Assembly: GCA_029976005.1 (NCBI GenBank)
Contig: JARKOQ010000058.1
Span: forward strand, 1 to 64,000
Direction: 5' to 3'
Length of the DNA stretch: 64,000 bases
DNA from: Aggregatilineales bacterium
GTDB taxonomy: Bacteria > Chloroflexota > Anaerolineae > Aggregatilineales > Ch27
Shown one piece after another: positions 53,692 through 63,304 of the stretch (positions are counted from its first letter, which is position 1; each line of letters opens with the position of its first letter). The translations under genes and the position numbers were made by a program. The notes beneath the pieces were generated by a model that saw only the letters and a list, made by a program, of their open reading frames with translations, was not told the origin of the DNA and made no database searches.

Positions 53692-55149
53692 ATGAACGTG
53701 CTCTTTGTCGCCGCAGAAGCAGCACCTTTCGCCAAAACCGGCGGTTTGGGAGATGTGGTCGGCAGCCTGCCCAAAGTCCTCCGCCAGCATGGCGTGGACG
53801 CGCGGGTGCTGATCCCCCAGTACGGCGTGATTCCCTGGGACAAATACGGCATCCAGCCGCTGTTCAACTTCAAGCTCCCCCGCCGTCCGGGGACGTCCGA
53901 CGTGTTCATCTCCACGACGGAATATGAAGGGGTCCCAATCTACTTTCTGCGAGCATGGCCCTATTTCGGGGACGACACGTCGATCTACACCACCGTCGAG
54001 TGGGATATCCCGCGCTACATCTTCTTCTGCCAGGCCGCGCTGGGGACGGCCTGGGAGTTGGGCAACCGTCTGAATTGGTTCCCGGATGTCTTCCACGTCC
54101 ACGACTGGCACGCCGCCCTGATTCCCTTCCTGATCCACGAGAGTCGTTATCACGAACGCTGGGCGCGCACGGCCAGCATGATTACCATCCACAACCTGGG
54201 CTACCAGGGCTGGGACGCTGGTGGCTGGCTGTGGGAAGCTGGAGTGCCGGGCCGCCAACAGCCCGATCTGGTCTACCAGGACAAGGCCGACAACCTGTTC
54301 GCCATCGGATTAGCCTATGCCGACGCGCTGACCACGGTCAGTCCGCGCTACGCGGACGAAATCCAATACCCGCGCTTTGGCGAGGGTCTGGAGGGCATCA
54401 TCCGCGCCCGCCAGCGCGATTTGTTCGGCATCCTGAACGGGATCGACACCGCCAGGCTCGATCCCAAGACCGATCCGGCCCTCGTCCAGAACTACGACGC
54501 CGACAGCCTGAACAAACGAATCGAGAACAAGCGCGCGCTCCAGAAGGAATGCGGGCTGGAGGTCCGGGATGACGTCCCCCTGATTGGGATTGTCTCGCGG
54601 CTGGTGGAGATGAAAGGCATGGACCTGGCCGTGCCCGCCATGCGCCATCTGCTCGCCAGCGAGGATGTCCAGTTCGTCGTACTGGGCACGGGCAAGGACA
54701 CGATCGAGCAGGAGCTATGGCTGCTCGGTCATCACTTCCACTGGAAGGCACGCGCGTTCATCACCTTCGACGCCGCCCTCGCCCAGCGCATCTACGCCGG
54801 CAGCGACCTGTTCCTGATGCCCAGCCGCTACGAGCCGTGCGGCATCGGCCAAATGGTCGCCATGCGCTATGGCGCGCTGCCCGTCGTGCGGGAGACGGGC
54901 GGCCTGGCCGACACGGTGGAGAACTACGACGATGCCGCCGCCGACTACGGCACCGGATTCCGCTTTCTGTGGGAAACCCCCGATGCCGTCCTGGGGACGC
55001 TGCGCTGGGCCATGTACACCTTCCGCCACCGGCGCGAAGCCTGGGAGCGGATGCAAGACCGGGCGATGCGACTGGACTTTAGTTGGGATGCCAGCGCCAA
55101 AACGTATATCGAGCGGTACGAACGGGCCCTGGCCAAACATCGCGCCTGA
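53692..55149 (+). CDS. glgA: Glycogen synthase
   Basis: 485-aa GT5 glycosyltransferase extending alpha-1,4-glucan chains from ADP-glucose. The nucleotide-sugar motif is KTGGLGDVVGSLP (residues 15-27); C-terminal motifs are 'LNGIDTARLDPKTDP', 'GIVSRLVEMKGMDL' and 'PSRYEPCGIGQMVAMRYGALPVV' with the catalytic Glu region. AGAGG precedes the ATG. It is 89 bases after the branching enzyme and 64 before glgC. The ordering of branching enzyme, synthase and pyrophosphorylase is a coherent glycogen-synthesis operon. Confidence 0.96.
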   Translation: MNVLFVAAEAAPFAKTGGLGDVVGSLPKVLRQHGVDARVLIPQYGVIPWDKYGIQPLFNFKLPRRPGTSDVFISTTEYEGVPIYFLRAWPYFGDDTSIYTTVEWDIPRYIFFCQAALGTAWELGNRLNWFPDVFHVHDWHAALIPFLIHESRYHERWARTASMITIHNLGYQGWDAGGWLWEAGVPGRQQPDLVYQDKADNLFAIGLAYADALTTVSPRYADEIQYPRFGEGLEGIIRARQRDLFGILNGIDTARLDPKTDPALVQNYDADSLNKRIENKRALQKECGLEVRDDVPLIGIVSRLVEMKGMDLAVPAMRHLLASEDVQFVVLGTGKDTIEQELWLLGHHFHWKARAFITFDAALAQRIYAGSDLFLMPSRYEPCGIGQMVAMRYGALPVVRETGGLADTVENYDDAAADYGTGFRFLWETPDAVLGTLRWAMYTFRHRREAWERMQDRAMRLDFSWDASAKTYIERYERALAKHRA

Positions 55150-55212
55150 GACCCTGCAAGTAAATCGCTTTTTTGTCCGCTGCCACACGGGAGCTAAAAA
55201 GGAGAGCGTGCC

Positions 55213-56466
55213 TTGAGAGTCAGAGCCGTCATCCTGGCCGGCGGGGAAGGTACCCGTCTGAAAGTCTTGACTGTGAAACGCGCCAAACCCGCGGTCCCCT
55301 TCGCGGGCAAATATCGTATGATCGACTTCCCGTTGAGCAACTGCGTCAACTCCGGCATCTTCGACGTGATCGTCCTGACGCAGTACCGCCCGCACAGTCT
55401 GAACGAGCACATCGCCCGCGGCCGTCCCTGGGACCTGGACCGGTCCTTCTCCGGCGGCGTGCAGTTGCTCCAACCGTACAAGGGCCACTATGACACGGAC
55501 TGGTACGTGGGCACAGCCGACGCCGTCAACCAGAACCTGAATTTCGTACGGCGCGGCAACCCGGATTACATCCTGATCCTGTCCGGCGATCACGTCTACG
55601 AGATGGACTACAACCGGCTGATCGAATGGCACCAGGCGCACGAAGCCGATGCCACCGTCTGCACGATCCCGGTGCCCATGGACGAAGCCAGCCGGTATGG
55701 CATCGTCGACATCGACAACGAGTACCGGGTGCGCAGCTTCGTCGAGAAGCCCGCCAACCCGCCCGGCAACCTGGCAAACATGGGCGTCTATCTGTTCAGT
55801 CTGGACGTGCTGGAAAAATACCTGGAGGAAGATCGCCAGATGCGCGGTTCTTCCCATGACTTCGGGAAGGACATTCTGCCGCGCATGGTCGCCAGCGACC
55901 TGCGCGTCTTCGCCTATCCCTACAACGGCTACTGGATCGACGTCGGGACGGTCGATGCCTATTGGGCGGCCCACATGGACCTGCTGGAGACGCCGCCTTC
56001 TCTGGACCTGAACGACCGCACCTGGATCATCCATACTCGCAGCGAGGAACGCCCCTCGGTTCACATCCACAGCGGAGCCAACATCATCAACAGCATGATC
56101 ACCGACGGCACCGTCGTTGCCAGCGGCGCAACCGTCGAACGCTGCGTGGTTTCGCCCGGCGTCTTCATCGGCCCAGGGGCCGTCGTCCGCGATTCGATCA
56201 TCATGACCGACACCTATATCGATGCCGGCGCGGTCGTGGAACGCTGTATCATTGACAAGTACGTCCACGTGGGAGCCAACGCGCACGTCGGCGATGCAAA
56301 GTCCACGGTCGGCGATCTGGGCCTCACACTCATTGGCAAGAACACCGAGATTCCGCCCGATTTTCGCATTGGCCGGAACGTCGTGCTGGGAACCGACTTC
56401 AGCGAAGCGAAACTGCTCAAACGCTTCCCGGACAAGGTTATCCCTGCCGGGGCGGAAATCGAATAA
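55213..56466 (+). CDS. glgC: Glucose-1-phosphate adenylyltransferase
   Basis: 417 aa from TTG 55213, with AAAAAGGAGA nine bases upstream. N-terminal nucleotidyltransferase domain with [20 protein letters not shown] and '[16 protein letters not shown]', plus 'NMGVYLF' and '[18 protein letters not shown]'. The C-terminal left-handed beta-helix ('[20 protein letters not shown]') is typical. It makes ADP-glucose from ATP and glucose-1-phosphate, the committed step for GlgA. It ends the synthesis operon; a weak hairpin follows. Confidence 0.96.
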   Translation: MRVRAVILAGGEGTRLKVLTVKRAKPAVPFAGKYRMIDFPLSNCVNSGIFDVIVLTQYRPHSLNEHIARGRPWDLDRSFSGGVQLLQPYKGHYDTDWYVGTADAVNQNLNFVRRGNPDYILILSGDHVYEMDYNRLIEWHQAHEADATVCTIPVPMDEASRYGIVDIDNEYRVRSFVEKPANPPGNLANMGVYLFSLDVLEKYLEEDRQMRGSSHDFGKDILPRMVASDLRVFAYPYNGYWIDVGTVDAYWAAHMDLLETPPSLDLNDRTWIIHTRSEERPSVHIHSGANIINSMITDGTVVASGATVERCVVSPGVFIGPGAVVRDSIIMTDTYIDAGAVVERCIIDKYVHVGANAHVGDAKSTVGDLGLTLIGKNTEIPPDFRIGRNVVLGTDFSEAKLLKRFPDKVIPAGAEIE

Positions 56467-56472
56467 AACGAA

Positions 56473-56496
56473 CGGGGCGCTCGGTGGAGCGCCCCG
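56473..56496. terminator. Hairpin after glgC
   Basis: 9-bp stem CGGGGCGCT/AGCGCCCCG with a six-base loop; the tail is only ATTCTATT, so it is a weak or bidirectional terminator before the convergent CBM48 gene. Confidence 0.6.
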
Positions 56497-56502
56497 ATTC
56501 TA

Positions 56503-56799
56503 TTAGGTCAGCACGACCGAATTGTCGCCGCCGTATGGATTGGGCACATACCGGTCCGCCCGCCAGTCGTTTTCCCACCGGTCACCATCCAGCAGATAGC
56601 GAAACTGGTATGCCTTTCCGGGGGCCAGTTCCAGAGTCACGGTGAAACGGCCATCCTTGAGCCGGCGCATGGGAGTCGCGTCGTCCGTCCAGGCGTTGAA
56701 ATCACCCACCAAGGAGGCGCTCCTGGCGCTGATTTCGCGTGGCACCTCGAACGTGACTTTACACACGGGCTTACTCTTGAGGGCTTGCTTCTTCAACAT
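56503..56799 (-). CDS. Stand-alone CBM48 (glycogen-binding) protein
   Basis: 98 aa consisting almost wholly of one carbohydrate-binding module of the AMPK/isoamylase type: 'SLVGDFNAWTDDATPM', 'RFTVTLELAPGKAYQFRYLL', 'WENDWRADRYVPNPYGGDNS'. The Trp residues that stack on glucan are present. No catalytic domain is attached, so it likely recruits something to glycogen, or modulates its enzymes. It is convergent with glgC and divergent from the phosphorylase gene. AAAGGAG lies before the ATG. Confidence 0.85.
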   Translation of the reverse strand: MLKKQALKSKPVCKVTFEVPREISARSASLVGDFNAWTDDATPMRRLKDGRFTVTLELAPGKAYQFRYLLDGDRWENDWRADRYVPNPYGGDNSVVLT

Positions 56800-56998
56800 C
56801 CCAAAACTCCTTTAAGATGGCAGCAACTGGGCGGCCCATCCATCGGACCGCCCCAGCCATCGGCTTACACAACACAGGCAACCCAACAGAAACAATCGAT
56901 TCTTCAAGCCTGTTTACCTGGAGTCTAACCGTTTTCCAATCAGATTTGAATCGTCAAACTAAGGGAACTATTTCGTAAACCTTGTCCAAGCAGCTTGC

Positions 56999-57027
56999 TT
57001 GACCCACCTAGCCCCGCAGGCTATCCT
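56999..57027 (+). promoter_or_regulatory. Putative promoter of the glucan phosphorylase gene
   Basis: TTGACC, 17-base spacer, TATCCT, 40 bases ahead of the start. Reasonable sigma70-like pair. Confidence 0.6.
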
Positions 57028-57067
57028 CTTACCCGCTGTGGTTCGTCCACTCTGATTGGAGCAGCTC

Positions 57068-59635
57068 ATGATCCGACCTATTACGACGGTGAATGTGGCC
57101 CCCAAGCTGCCGGCCAGGATTGAACGCCTGCTGGAACTCGCCTTCAACCTGCGCTGGAGTTGGGATCACGATGCGATCAACCTGTTTCGCCGGCTGGATC
57201 GCGAACTCTGGGAAAAGGTCAACCGCAACCCGGTTGAACTGCTCGGCACGATCGCTCAGGACAAGCTGGCACAGGCGGCGGGGGACGAAGCCTTCATGGC
57301 CCACCTCGACCGTGTGTGCCAGGACTTCGACCAGTACATGAATGCCCACAACACCTGGTTCCGTAAGAATCACGGGGACTTCGACAAACCTTACATCGCC
57401 TATTTCTCGGCCGAGTTTGGCCTGACCGAATGCTTGCGTAATTACTCAGGCGGTCTGGGAGTCCTCAGCGGCGACCACCTGAAGAGCGCCAGCGATCTCG
57501 ACCTCCCGATGGTGGGAGTCGGCATCCTCTACCAGGAAGGGTACTTCCGCCAGTACCTCAGCGCTGATGGGTACCAGCAGGAAGACTACCCGATCAACGA
57601 TTACAGCACGCTGCCCGTGACCCGCGTGCTGGACGCGGATGGCAATGTCCTGAAGATCAAGGTGCCGATGCCCAACCGCGAGATGACTGCCCAGATCTGG
57701 CGCGTCCAGGTGGGCCGCATCCCGCTCTTCCTGCTTGATTCCAACCTGCCGGAAAACATCGAGGAAGACCGCGACCTGACCGACCGGCTGTACGGCGGCG
57801 ACCGCCGCACCCGCATCCGCCAGGAAGTCCTGATGGGCATCGGCGGCATGCGCGCGCTCGAAGCGATGAACCTGCGCCCGGTGGTCTGCCACATGAACGA
57901 AGGCCATTCCGCGTTCCTGTCGATGGAGCGCATCCTGACCCTGATGCGCGAACAAGGATTCGACTTCTGGTCGGCCTTGCAGATCACCAACGCAGGCAAC
58001 GTCTTCACAACCCACACCTCCGTCCCCGCCGGGTTGGAGCGCTTTGGCTTCGACCTGATCGACGAGCATTTCACGCCCCTGTTCAAGGAATTGGGCCTCA
58101 CCCGTGACCAGTTCCTGGACCTCGGCCGCGAGAACATGGGCGGTTACGAGTTGTATTCCATGCCCGTCCTCGCGCTCAAGGTCTCCGGCGCATCCAACGG
58201 CGTGTCCGTGCTGCATGGCCGGGTCAGCCGCGAAATGTGGCAGTGGATGTACCCCAAACTGCCGGTCAAGGAAGTCCCGATCGGCGCGGTCACCAACGGC
58301 GTCCACACCCTGTCCTGGACCAGCCAGGAGATGGCCCTGCTCTTCGACCGGTATCTGGACCCCGCCTGGCGCGAGCGGCCGGACGATCCCAAGGTCTGGG
58401 AAGGCATCGACCGCATCCCGGACTCGGAGCTGTGGCGCACCCACGAGCGGCGGCGCGAGCGCCTGGTGGCCTTTGCCCGCCGGCGGCTGCGCGATCAGCT
58501 CACCCGGCGCGGAGTCTCGCAGACCGAAATCACTGCCGCCGACGAGGTGCTCAATCCGGACGCTCTGACCATCGGCTTCGCGCGCCGTTTCGCGACCTAC
58601 AAGCGCGCGACCCTGCTCTTCCGCGACATGGACCGTCTGGCCCACATCCTCAACGATCCGGAGCGTCCGGTTCAGATCATCTTCGCCGGCAAGGCGCATC
58701 CCCACGATCTGCCCGGCAAGGACATGATCAAGGCGATCGTGTCGCGGGCGCGCTCGCCGGAGTTGCGCAACAGCATCGTCTTCCTGGAAAACTATGACAT
58801 GGGCATTGCCCGCTCGCTGGTTCAGGGCGTGGACATCTGGCTGAACACCCCCCGCCGCCCCAAGGAAGCCAGCGGCACCAGCGGCATGAAGGTCATCTAT
58901 AACGGCGGGCTGAACGCCAGCATCCTGGATGGCTGGTGGGCCGAAGGCTACGATCCGTCGCTCGGCTGGCGCATCGGCCGCGGTGAGGAATACCCGGAAT
59001 CGGATTGGGAGCTTCAGGACTTCATCGAGAGCCAGGCCCTGTACGATATGCTGGAGCAGGACCTCGTCCCGCTGTTCTACCGGCGCGGCCGGGACGGCGT
59101 CCCGCACGACTGGGTCGCCAAGATGAAGAACTCAATGCGCACGCTCAGTCCAACCTTCAACACGCATCGCATGCTGCGCGAATACACGGAAAGCTACTAC
59201 ATCCCGGCCCGCGATCGCTACCTGGGGCTGACCCAGCCGGACAAGACCAGCAGTCAGGATTATCTGGACTGGTGGCGGCGCGTCAACAACGAATGGCGGC
59301 GCGTGGAAATCCGCGACGTCCATACCTCCTCCGATCAGCTCAGCGTCGGGGATGATCTGACCGTCCGGGCCAGAGTCGCCCTGGGCAGCCTTACCCCGGA
59401 GGAAGTGAAAGTCCAGCTCTACTACGGCCGCCTGGACACCAAGGGGTTGATCGAGGACGGCGAGGCGACCGACATGGCGTTCAAGGGCCGCCTCGATGAC
59501 GGCAGCTACGACTTCAGCGTCTCGATCAAGTATGCCGCCAGCGGCGAACGCGGCCTCTCTGTCCGCGTCGTGCCCTACCACGTTTCCCTGGACAATCCCC
59601 TGCACTTCGGCATGGTTCGCTGGGCAGCCGAATAA
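57068..59635 (+). CDS. glgP: Alpha-glucan (glycogen/starch) phosphorylase
   Basis: 855 aa from ATG 57068; GGAG lies eight bases upstream and a TTG at 57056 is too near. GT35 phosphorylase with the N-terminal DUF3417 region common in bacterial and archaeal enzymes of this subclass. Motifs: 'YFSAEFGLTECLRNYSGGLGVLSGDH', 'VCHMNEGHSAFL', 'FARRFATYKRATLL', and EASGTSGMK, whose Lys (near residue 607) holds PLP. It releases glucose-1-phosphate from glycogen. It is adjacent to the synthesis operon but on a separate promoter, allowing opposed control. Confidence 0.95.
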   Translation: MIRPITTVNVAPKLPARIERLLELAFNLRWSWDHDAINLFRRLDRELWEKVNRNPVELLGTIAQDKLAQAAGDEAFMAHLDRVCQDFDQYMNAHNTWFRKNHGDFDKPYIAYFSAEFGLTECLRNYSGGLGVLSGDHLKSASDLDLPMVGVGILYQEGYFRQYLSADGYQQEDYPINDYSTLPVTRVLDADGNVLKIKVPMPNREMTAQIWRVQVGRIPLFLLDSNLPENIEEDRDLTDRLYGGDRRTRIRQEVLMGIGGMRALEAMNLRPVVCHMNEGHSAFLSMERILTLMREQGFDFWSALQITNAGNVFTTHTSVPAGLERFGFDLIDEHFTPLFKELGLTRDQFLDLGRENMGGYELYSMPVLALKVSGASNGVSVLHGRVSREMWQWMYPKLPVKEVPIGAVTNGVHTLSWTSQEMALLFDRYLDPAWRERPDDPKVWEGIDRIPDSELWRTHERRRERLVAFARRRLRDQLTRRGVSQTEITAADEVLNPDALTIGFARRFATYKRATLLFRDMDRLAHILNDPERPVQIIFAGKAHPHDLPGKDMIKAIVSRARSPELRNSIVFLENYDMGIARSLVQGVDIWLNTPRRPKEASGTSGMKVIYNGGLNASILDGWWAEGYDPSLGWRIGRGEEYPESDWELQDFIESQALYDMLEQDLVPLFYRRGRDGVPHDWVAKMKNSMRTLSPTFNTHRMLREYTESYYIPARDRYLGLTQPDKTSSQDYLDWWRRVNNEWRRVEIRDVHTSSDQLSVGDDLTVRARVALGSLTPEEVKVQLYYGRLDTKGLIEDGEATDMAFKGRLDDGSYDFSVSIKYAASGERGLSVRVVPYHVSLDNPLHFGMVRWAAE

Positions 59636-59664
59636 TTCGGCCGTGCCATCTCTCATCGAACAAA

Positions 59665-59696
59665 AAACCCCCGCCAAACGCGGGGGTTTCTTTTTT
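59665..59696. terminator. Strong bidirectional terminator
   Basis: 10-bp stem AAACCCCCGC/GCGGGGGTTT, five-base loop, T run on each strand. Serves glgP and the convergent ABC operon. Confidence 0.9.
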
Positions 59697-59711
59697 CAGC
59701 CGACCAGCCGG

Positions 59712-60953
59712 TTAGTTTTCGCGCACGATCCGGCCCAGGTCACGCAGCTTGGGCATCTGCCCGGACAGCAGCGTATTCACCCGGAAAAGCCGCGCGGACA
59801 GCCAGATCGTCCCGACGGCAGTCAGAGCGACCAGGGCCAGACTGAGCAAGACTTCGATCAGCGGCACCTCGCCCACCGCCAGCCGCTGGATCATCCCCAT
59901 GGGCGCGGTCACCGGGAACAGGCTCAGGAAGACCGGCAGGCCCGCGTTCGGCGACTCGGCGAACAGGGTCGTGAAGTAGATGGGCAGCATGGCCGGCAGC
60001 GTGACGATCACGGCCATCTGCGGCCCTTCCTTCATCGAGGGCGACAGCGCACCGATCGAGGCATACGCGCCGCCATACATCAGGTAGGCGAGCACGAAGT
60101 ACAGCAGGCACCAGACCAGCATCATGGGTGGGATGCTGATGCTCGCCAGGGCCGGAGTCAGGGTACCCAGTCGCCCCAGGATGTAGATCACCGCGATCGA
60201 CCAGCACAGAATCTGGAGGAATCCCAGCAGTCCGGCCGCCAGCACTTTCGCCGCCAGCAGCGGCAGCGGGCGGATCGTCGACAGGATGATCTCGACCATC
60301 TTGTTTTCCTTCTCTTCGAGCACGTTCTGCATCAGATAGCCCGCACCGAAGAAGGTCGAGAATCCCAGCAAGAGCGCGAAGACATAAACCAGCAGGAAGG
60401 ACGCCCCTTCATCCTTGACGATCGCGGCCCCATCCTCGGCGGAGACCCGATGTTCCCGCACCAGAATATCGCTATCCAGGCGCGTGACCAGGTCCCGGTC
60501 CACGCCCTTCAGCAGGGTATTCATCAGGAATGAACGGAACATGCTGTCGGCGGCCATGCTGCTCATGCCAAAGTTGTCGGCATAGCGCTTGATCGCGCCG
60601 GTGTTCATGTAGTCCGCGGAGATGACATACACCGTATCCACGTCGCCAGCATCCATCGCAGCGTGGGCCTCGTCTTCCGTCGCGTAGGAAGTCATCAGCC
60701 CGCCCGCCGAGAAGAGGCCCGGCTCGCCAAAGAGACCGCTCAGGTCGACATAGCCGATCTTCTCGATCTTGGAGTCTTCCTCCTCCGCCGAAGTCTCCTC
60801 CGGAGGACGGCTGGCCTGCCAGTCCTGGTAGGCCTGGATGCCAAATACGATCAGCACGGCCAGCACCGGAATACCGAGCGTGGTAAACAGATAGGATCGC
60901 CGCCCGCCGATACGCAGCAGCTCGAACTTGAAAACCTGGAACAACTTACTCAC
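59712..60953 (-). CDS. ABC-2 type permease (NatB-like), second copy
   Basis: 413 aa from GTG 60953, which has GAGGGGG eight bases ahead. N-terminal membrane helix, a large extracytoplasmic domain (residues 45-200) and five C-terminal helices ('LLVYVFALLLGFSTFFGAGYL', 'SIAVIYILGRLG'), as in ABC2_membrane_3 permeases. 'QNVLEEKENKMVEIILST' is a diagnostic loop for this type. It is the last gene of a three-gene export operon and one base after the stop of its sister permease, with which it probably forms a heterodimer. Confidence 0.88.
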   Translation of the reverse strand: MSKLFQVFKFELLRIGGRRSYLFTTLGIPVLAVLIVFGIQAYQDWQASRPPEETSAEEEDSKIEKIGYVDLSGLFGEPGLFSAGGLMTSYATEDEAHAAMDAGDVDTVYVISADYMNTGAIKRYADNFGMSSMAADSMFRSFLMNTLLKGVDRDLVTRLDSDILVREHRVSAEDGAAIVKDEGASFLLVYVFALLLGFSTFFGAGYLMQNVLEEKENKMVEIILSTIRPLPLLAAKVLAAGLLGFLQILCWSIAVIYILGRLGTLTPALASISIPPMMLVWCLLYFVLAYLMYGGAYASIGALSPSMKEGPQMAVIVTLPAMLPIYFTTLFAESPNAGLPVFLSLFPVTAPMGMIQRLAVGEVPLIEVLLSLALVALTAVGTIWLSARLFRVNTLLSGQMPKLRDLGRIVREN

Positions 60954-60954
60954 G

Positions 60955-62205
60955 TTACACCCCCTCCCGTGACTGGGCGGCAGACACCATCGTCTGCCCA
61001 CCCTGACGCAGCGCCGCGATGATCTCGCGCACCGTAAGCCGCTTGCCGTACATCAGCAGGCCCAGCCGGAACACACGGGCAGCCAGCCAGACCGTCGCCA
61101 CCACCGTCACCGCCAGGAGCGCCACGCTCACGATGATCTCCCAGACCGGCACGGTTGTCATCGGCATGCGCATCAGCATACCCACCGGTGAGGTCAGCGG
61201 GAAGATGGAGAAGAAGACCGGCAGAGGCCCATTCGGGTCCTCCATGAATGTGATGAGCAGGGCCATCGGGAGGACGGTCAGAATGGTGAAGAACCCGGCG
61301 AACTGCTGGCCTTCACGCTCGGCCGTAACCGACGCGCCCACGCCCGCCATCACCCCGCTGAAGAAGAAGTAGCCCAGCACCAGGTACAGCAGCCCCAGGA
61401 TGATGATATCCGGCGTGAAGCGGACGCCCGACAGGAAATCCGCGACATCCTTCGACTGGCCGCTGATGATCAGCGCGCCAGCGCCAAGCCACAGGCCGAC
61501 CTGCGTCAAGCCGAGCAGGCCCAGACCCAGCACCTTGCCCCACAGCATTTGCAGCGGCGTGCAGCTCGTAAGCAGGATTTCCATCATGCGGTTTTCTTTT
61601 TCTTCCACCACGCTTGACATCAGGAACTGCGAGGTGGTGTTGACCGCCATCAGGAACACAAAAGCCAGGATGAACGGCGCCATGAAACGGCCCATGAAGG
61701 CCGCTTCGCCTTCCATCTCGCCGCCGGTCGCGGCATCCACCATCGTCACGACCATGGGCGTGCGAATGCGATCCAGCGGCACGGTCTCCGGCACCAGCCG
61801 GGCCAGATTGGCGTGGATGAAATCCTCGAACTGATTCTCGATCCCATCGGGGACGCCATCCAAACCGTACGCGTCGACCTCGCCCGCGCTGCTCATGAAG
61901 TTGGGAGTCACCACGAAATAGGCCCCGATTTCGCCATCGAGCAATGCCCGATGCGCTGTTTCCTCGTCCGGGAAGGCGACATATTCCTCCGGCTTCTCGA
62001 CCGGATTCTCCAGGATGCCGGCCTCGTCGACGTAACCGATCTGGCCGAGCTGGCCGGTCTGCGTCACGGAGGTTTCCGCCAGGTTGATGATGATGAACAT
62101 CAGCACCAGCGAGAAGATCGGGACGCCAAACGCCGAGAACAGAAACGAGCGGCGCTTGAAGTTGAACAGATATTCACGCCGGGCAATGAGCCAGATCTTA
62201 TCCAT
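60955..62205 (-). CDS. ABC-2 type permease (NatB-like), first copy
   Basis: 416 aa. The layout mirrors the downstream permease: first helix near 23-43, external domain, then membrane helices ('FILAFVFLMAVNTTSQFLM'), with the VVEEKENRMMEILLTSC loop almost identical to its sister. The start overlaps the ATPase stop by eight bases. Two such permeases plus one ATPase suggest an exporter for ions or small hydrophobic substrates, perhaps Na+ as in NatAB; the substrate is not visible from sequence. Confidence 0.88.
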   Translation of the reverse strand: MDKIWLIARREYLFNFKRRSFLFSAFGVPIFSLVLMFIIINLAETSVTQTGQLGQIGYVDEAGILENPVEKPEEYVAFPDEETAHRALLDGEIGAYFVVTPNFMSSAGEVDAYGLDGVPDGIENQFEDFIHANLARLVPETVPLDRIRTPMVVTMVDAATGGEMEGEAAFMGRFMAPFILAFVFLMAVNTTSQFLMSSVVEEKENRMMEILLTSCTPLQMLWGKVLGLGLLGLTQVGLWLGAGALIISGQSKDVADFLSGVRFTPDIIILGLLYLVLGYFFFSGVMAGVGASVTAEREGQQFAGFFTILTVLPMALLITFMEDPNGPLPVFFSIFPLTSPVGMLMRMPMTTVPVWEIIVSVALLAVTVVATVWLAARVFRLGLLMYGKRLTVREIIAALRQGGQTMVSAAQSREGV

Positions 62206-63121
62206 GGTTGTTGCCGTTCCTTCCTGCCACCTGGATGAAGATATCCGTCAGGCTGGGCACCGCCAGCGCGAAGCTGCGCACCTTATGAACCGGGCTGGCC
62301 GCGAGCGCCTGCATCATGTCGTCGCTGGTCACCCCATCCTTCAGATGCAGGGTGTACTCCCGCCCGAACTCGTCCACATCCACCGACTTGACGCCGGGCA
62401 GGGCCGCCCAATCGCCTTCGCCCTCGACTACCACGGCATTTTCGGCGAACCGGCTCCGCACCTCGTCCACAGGGCCATACAACACCCGGCGGCCATGATC
62501 GATCATCAGCAGGCGGTGGCCCATTTCCTCAACCTGCTGCATCTGGTGGGTGGACATCAGCACCGTCGTCCCGTTCCGGCTCAAGTCGATCACCATATCC
62601 TTAAGCGTCTGGGTATTAACCGGGTCCAGGCCGCTGAAAGGTTCGTCGACGATGATCAGCTCCGGGTTGTGCAACAGCGTGGAGATAAACTGCACCTTCT
62701 GCGCCATACCCTTGCTCAGCTCAGTCAGCTTCTTCTTCTGGTATTCACCCAGATCGACCTGCTCCAGGAGCTGAATCGCGCGCCGGCGCGCGTCCGCCTG
62801 GGACATGCCCTTCAGCCCGCCCAGGTAGCCGAGCAAATCGACCAACGGCACGTTGCGATACAGACCGCGCTCTTCGGGCATGTAGCCGATATGGTCCTTG
62901 ATTTCTTCGGTCAGCGCCCCCCCCAGGACGGCGATCTGCCCTTGATCGGGCTTCAGGATGTCCAGGATCATACGCATCGTGGTCGTCTTGCCCGCGCCGT
63001 TGGGGCCTAGAAAGGCGAAAATCTCGCCGCGCTGGACCTCGAAGCTCAAGGCATCGACCGCCACGTGCGTGCCGTACTTCTTGGTAACTTCCCGTACCTC
63101 GATAACATGCTCACGATTCAT
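62198..63121 (-). CDS. ABC transporter ATP-binding protein (NatA-like)
   Basis: 307 aa with AGGGGGAGA-like site upstream. Walker A GPNGAGKT (residues 39-46), Q-loop 'GYMPEERGLYRNV', signature LSKGMAQK, Walker B LIIVDEPFSGLD and the H-loop STHQ. An extra C-terminal segment of about 80 residues follows, as in NatA-type exporters. It powers the two downstream permeases. An inverted repeat at 63172-63193 lies 50 bases upstream and may regulate the operon. Identification as an exporter ATPase is firm; substrate is not. Confidence 0.92.
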   Translation of the reverse strand: MNREHVIEVREVTKKYGTHVAVDALSFEVQRGEIFAFLGPNGAGKTTTMRMILDILKPDQGQIAVLGGALTEEIKDHIGYMPEERGLYRNVPLVDLLGYLGGLKGMSQADARRRAIQLLEQVDLGEYQKKKLTELSKGMAQKVQFISTLLHNPELIIVDEPFSGLDPVNTQTLKDMVIDLSRNGTTVLMSTHQMQQVEEMGHRLLMIDHGRRVLYGPVDEVRSRFAENAVVVEGEGDWAALPGVKSVDVDEFGREYTLHLKDGVTSDDMMQALAASPVHKVRSFALAVPSLTDIFIQVAGRNGNNHG

Positions 63122-63171
63122 TGGTCTCCCCCATTTGAAAGAATGAGCCTGTAGTTTTCCGCTAAGAGGTT

Positions 63172-63193
63172 AGTTTGAATGCTCTCTCAAACT
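63172..63193. promoter_or_regulatory. Inverted repeat upstream of the ABC operon
   Basis: AGTTTGA-ATGCTCTC-TCAAACT, perfect 7-bp arms around an 8-base spacer. Candidate operator; no regulator identified. Confidence 0.5.
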
Positions 63194-63229
63194 CATCGCG
63201 GCCACGAGTATCATAGCATACCGATCCCC

Positions 63230-63259
63230 AAAAACAGCCCCCAAAAGAAAGGGGGCTGT
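63230..63259 (-). terminator. Rho-independent terminator after the prolyl isomerase gene
   Basis: 9-bp stem ACAGCCCCC/GGGGGCTGT with an eight-base A-rich loop and TTTT on the minus strand, isolating the isomerase gene from the ABC operon. Confidence 0.85.
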
Positions 63260-63304
63260 CTGTTCAAACCAACCAATCTGCGCGGCCCACTTCCGGCCGC
63301 CGGT

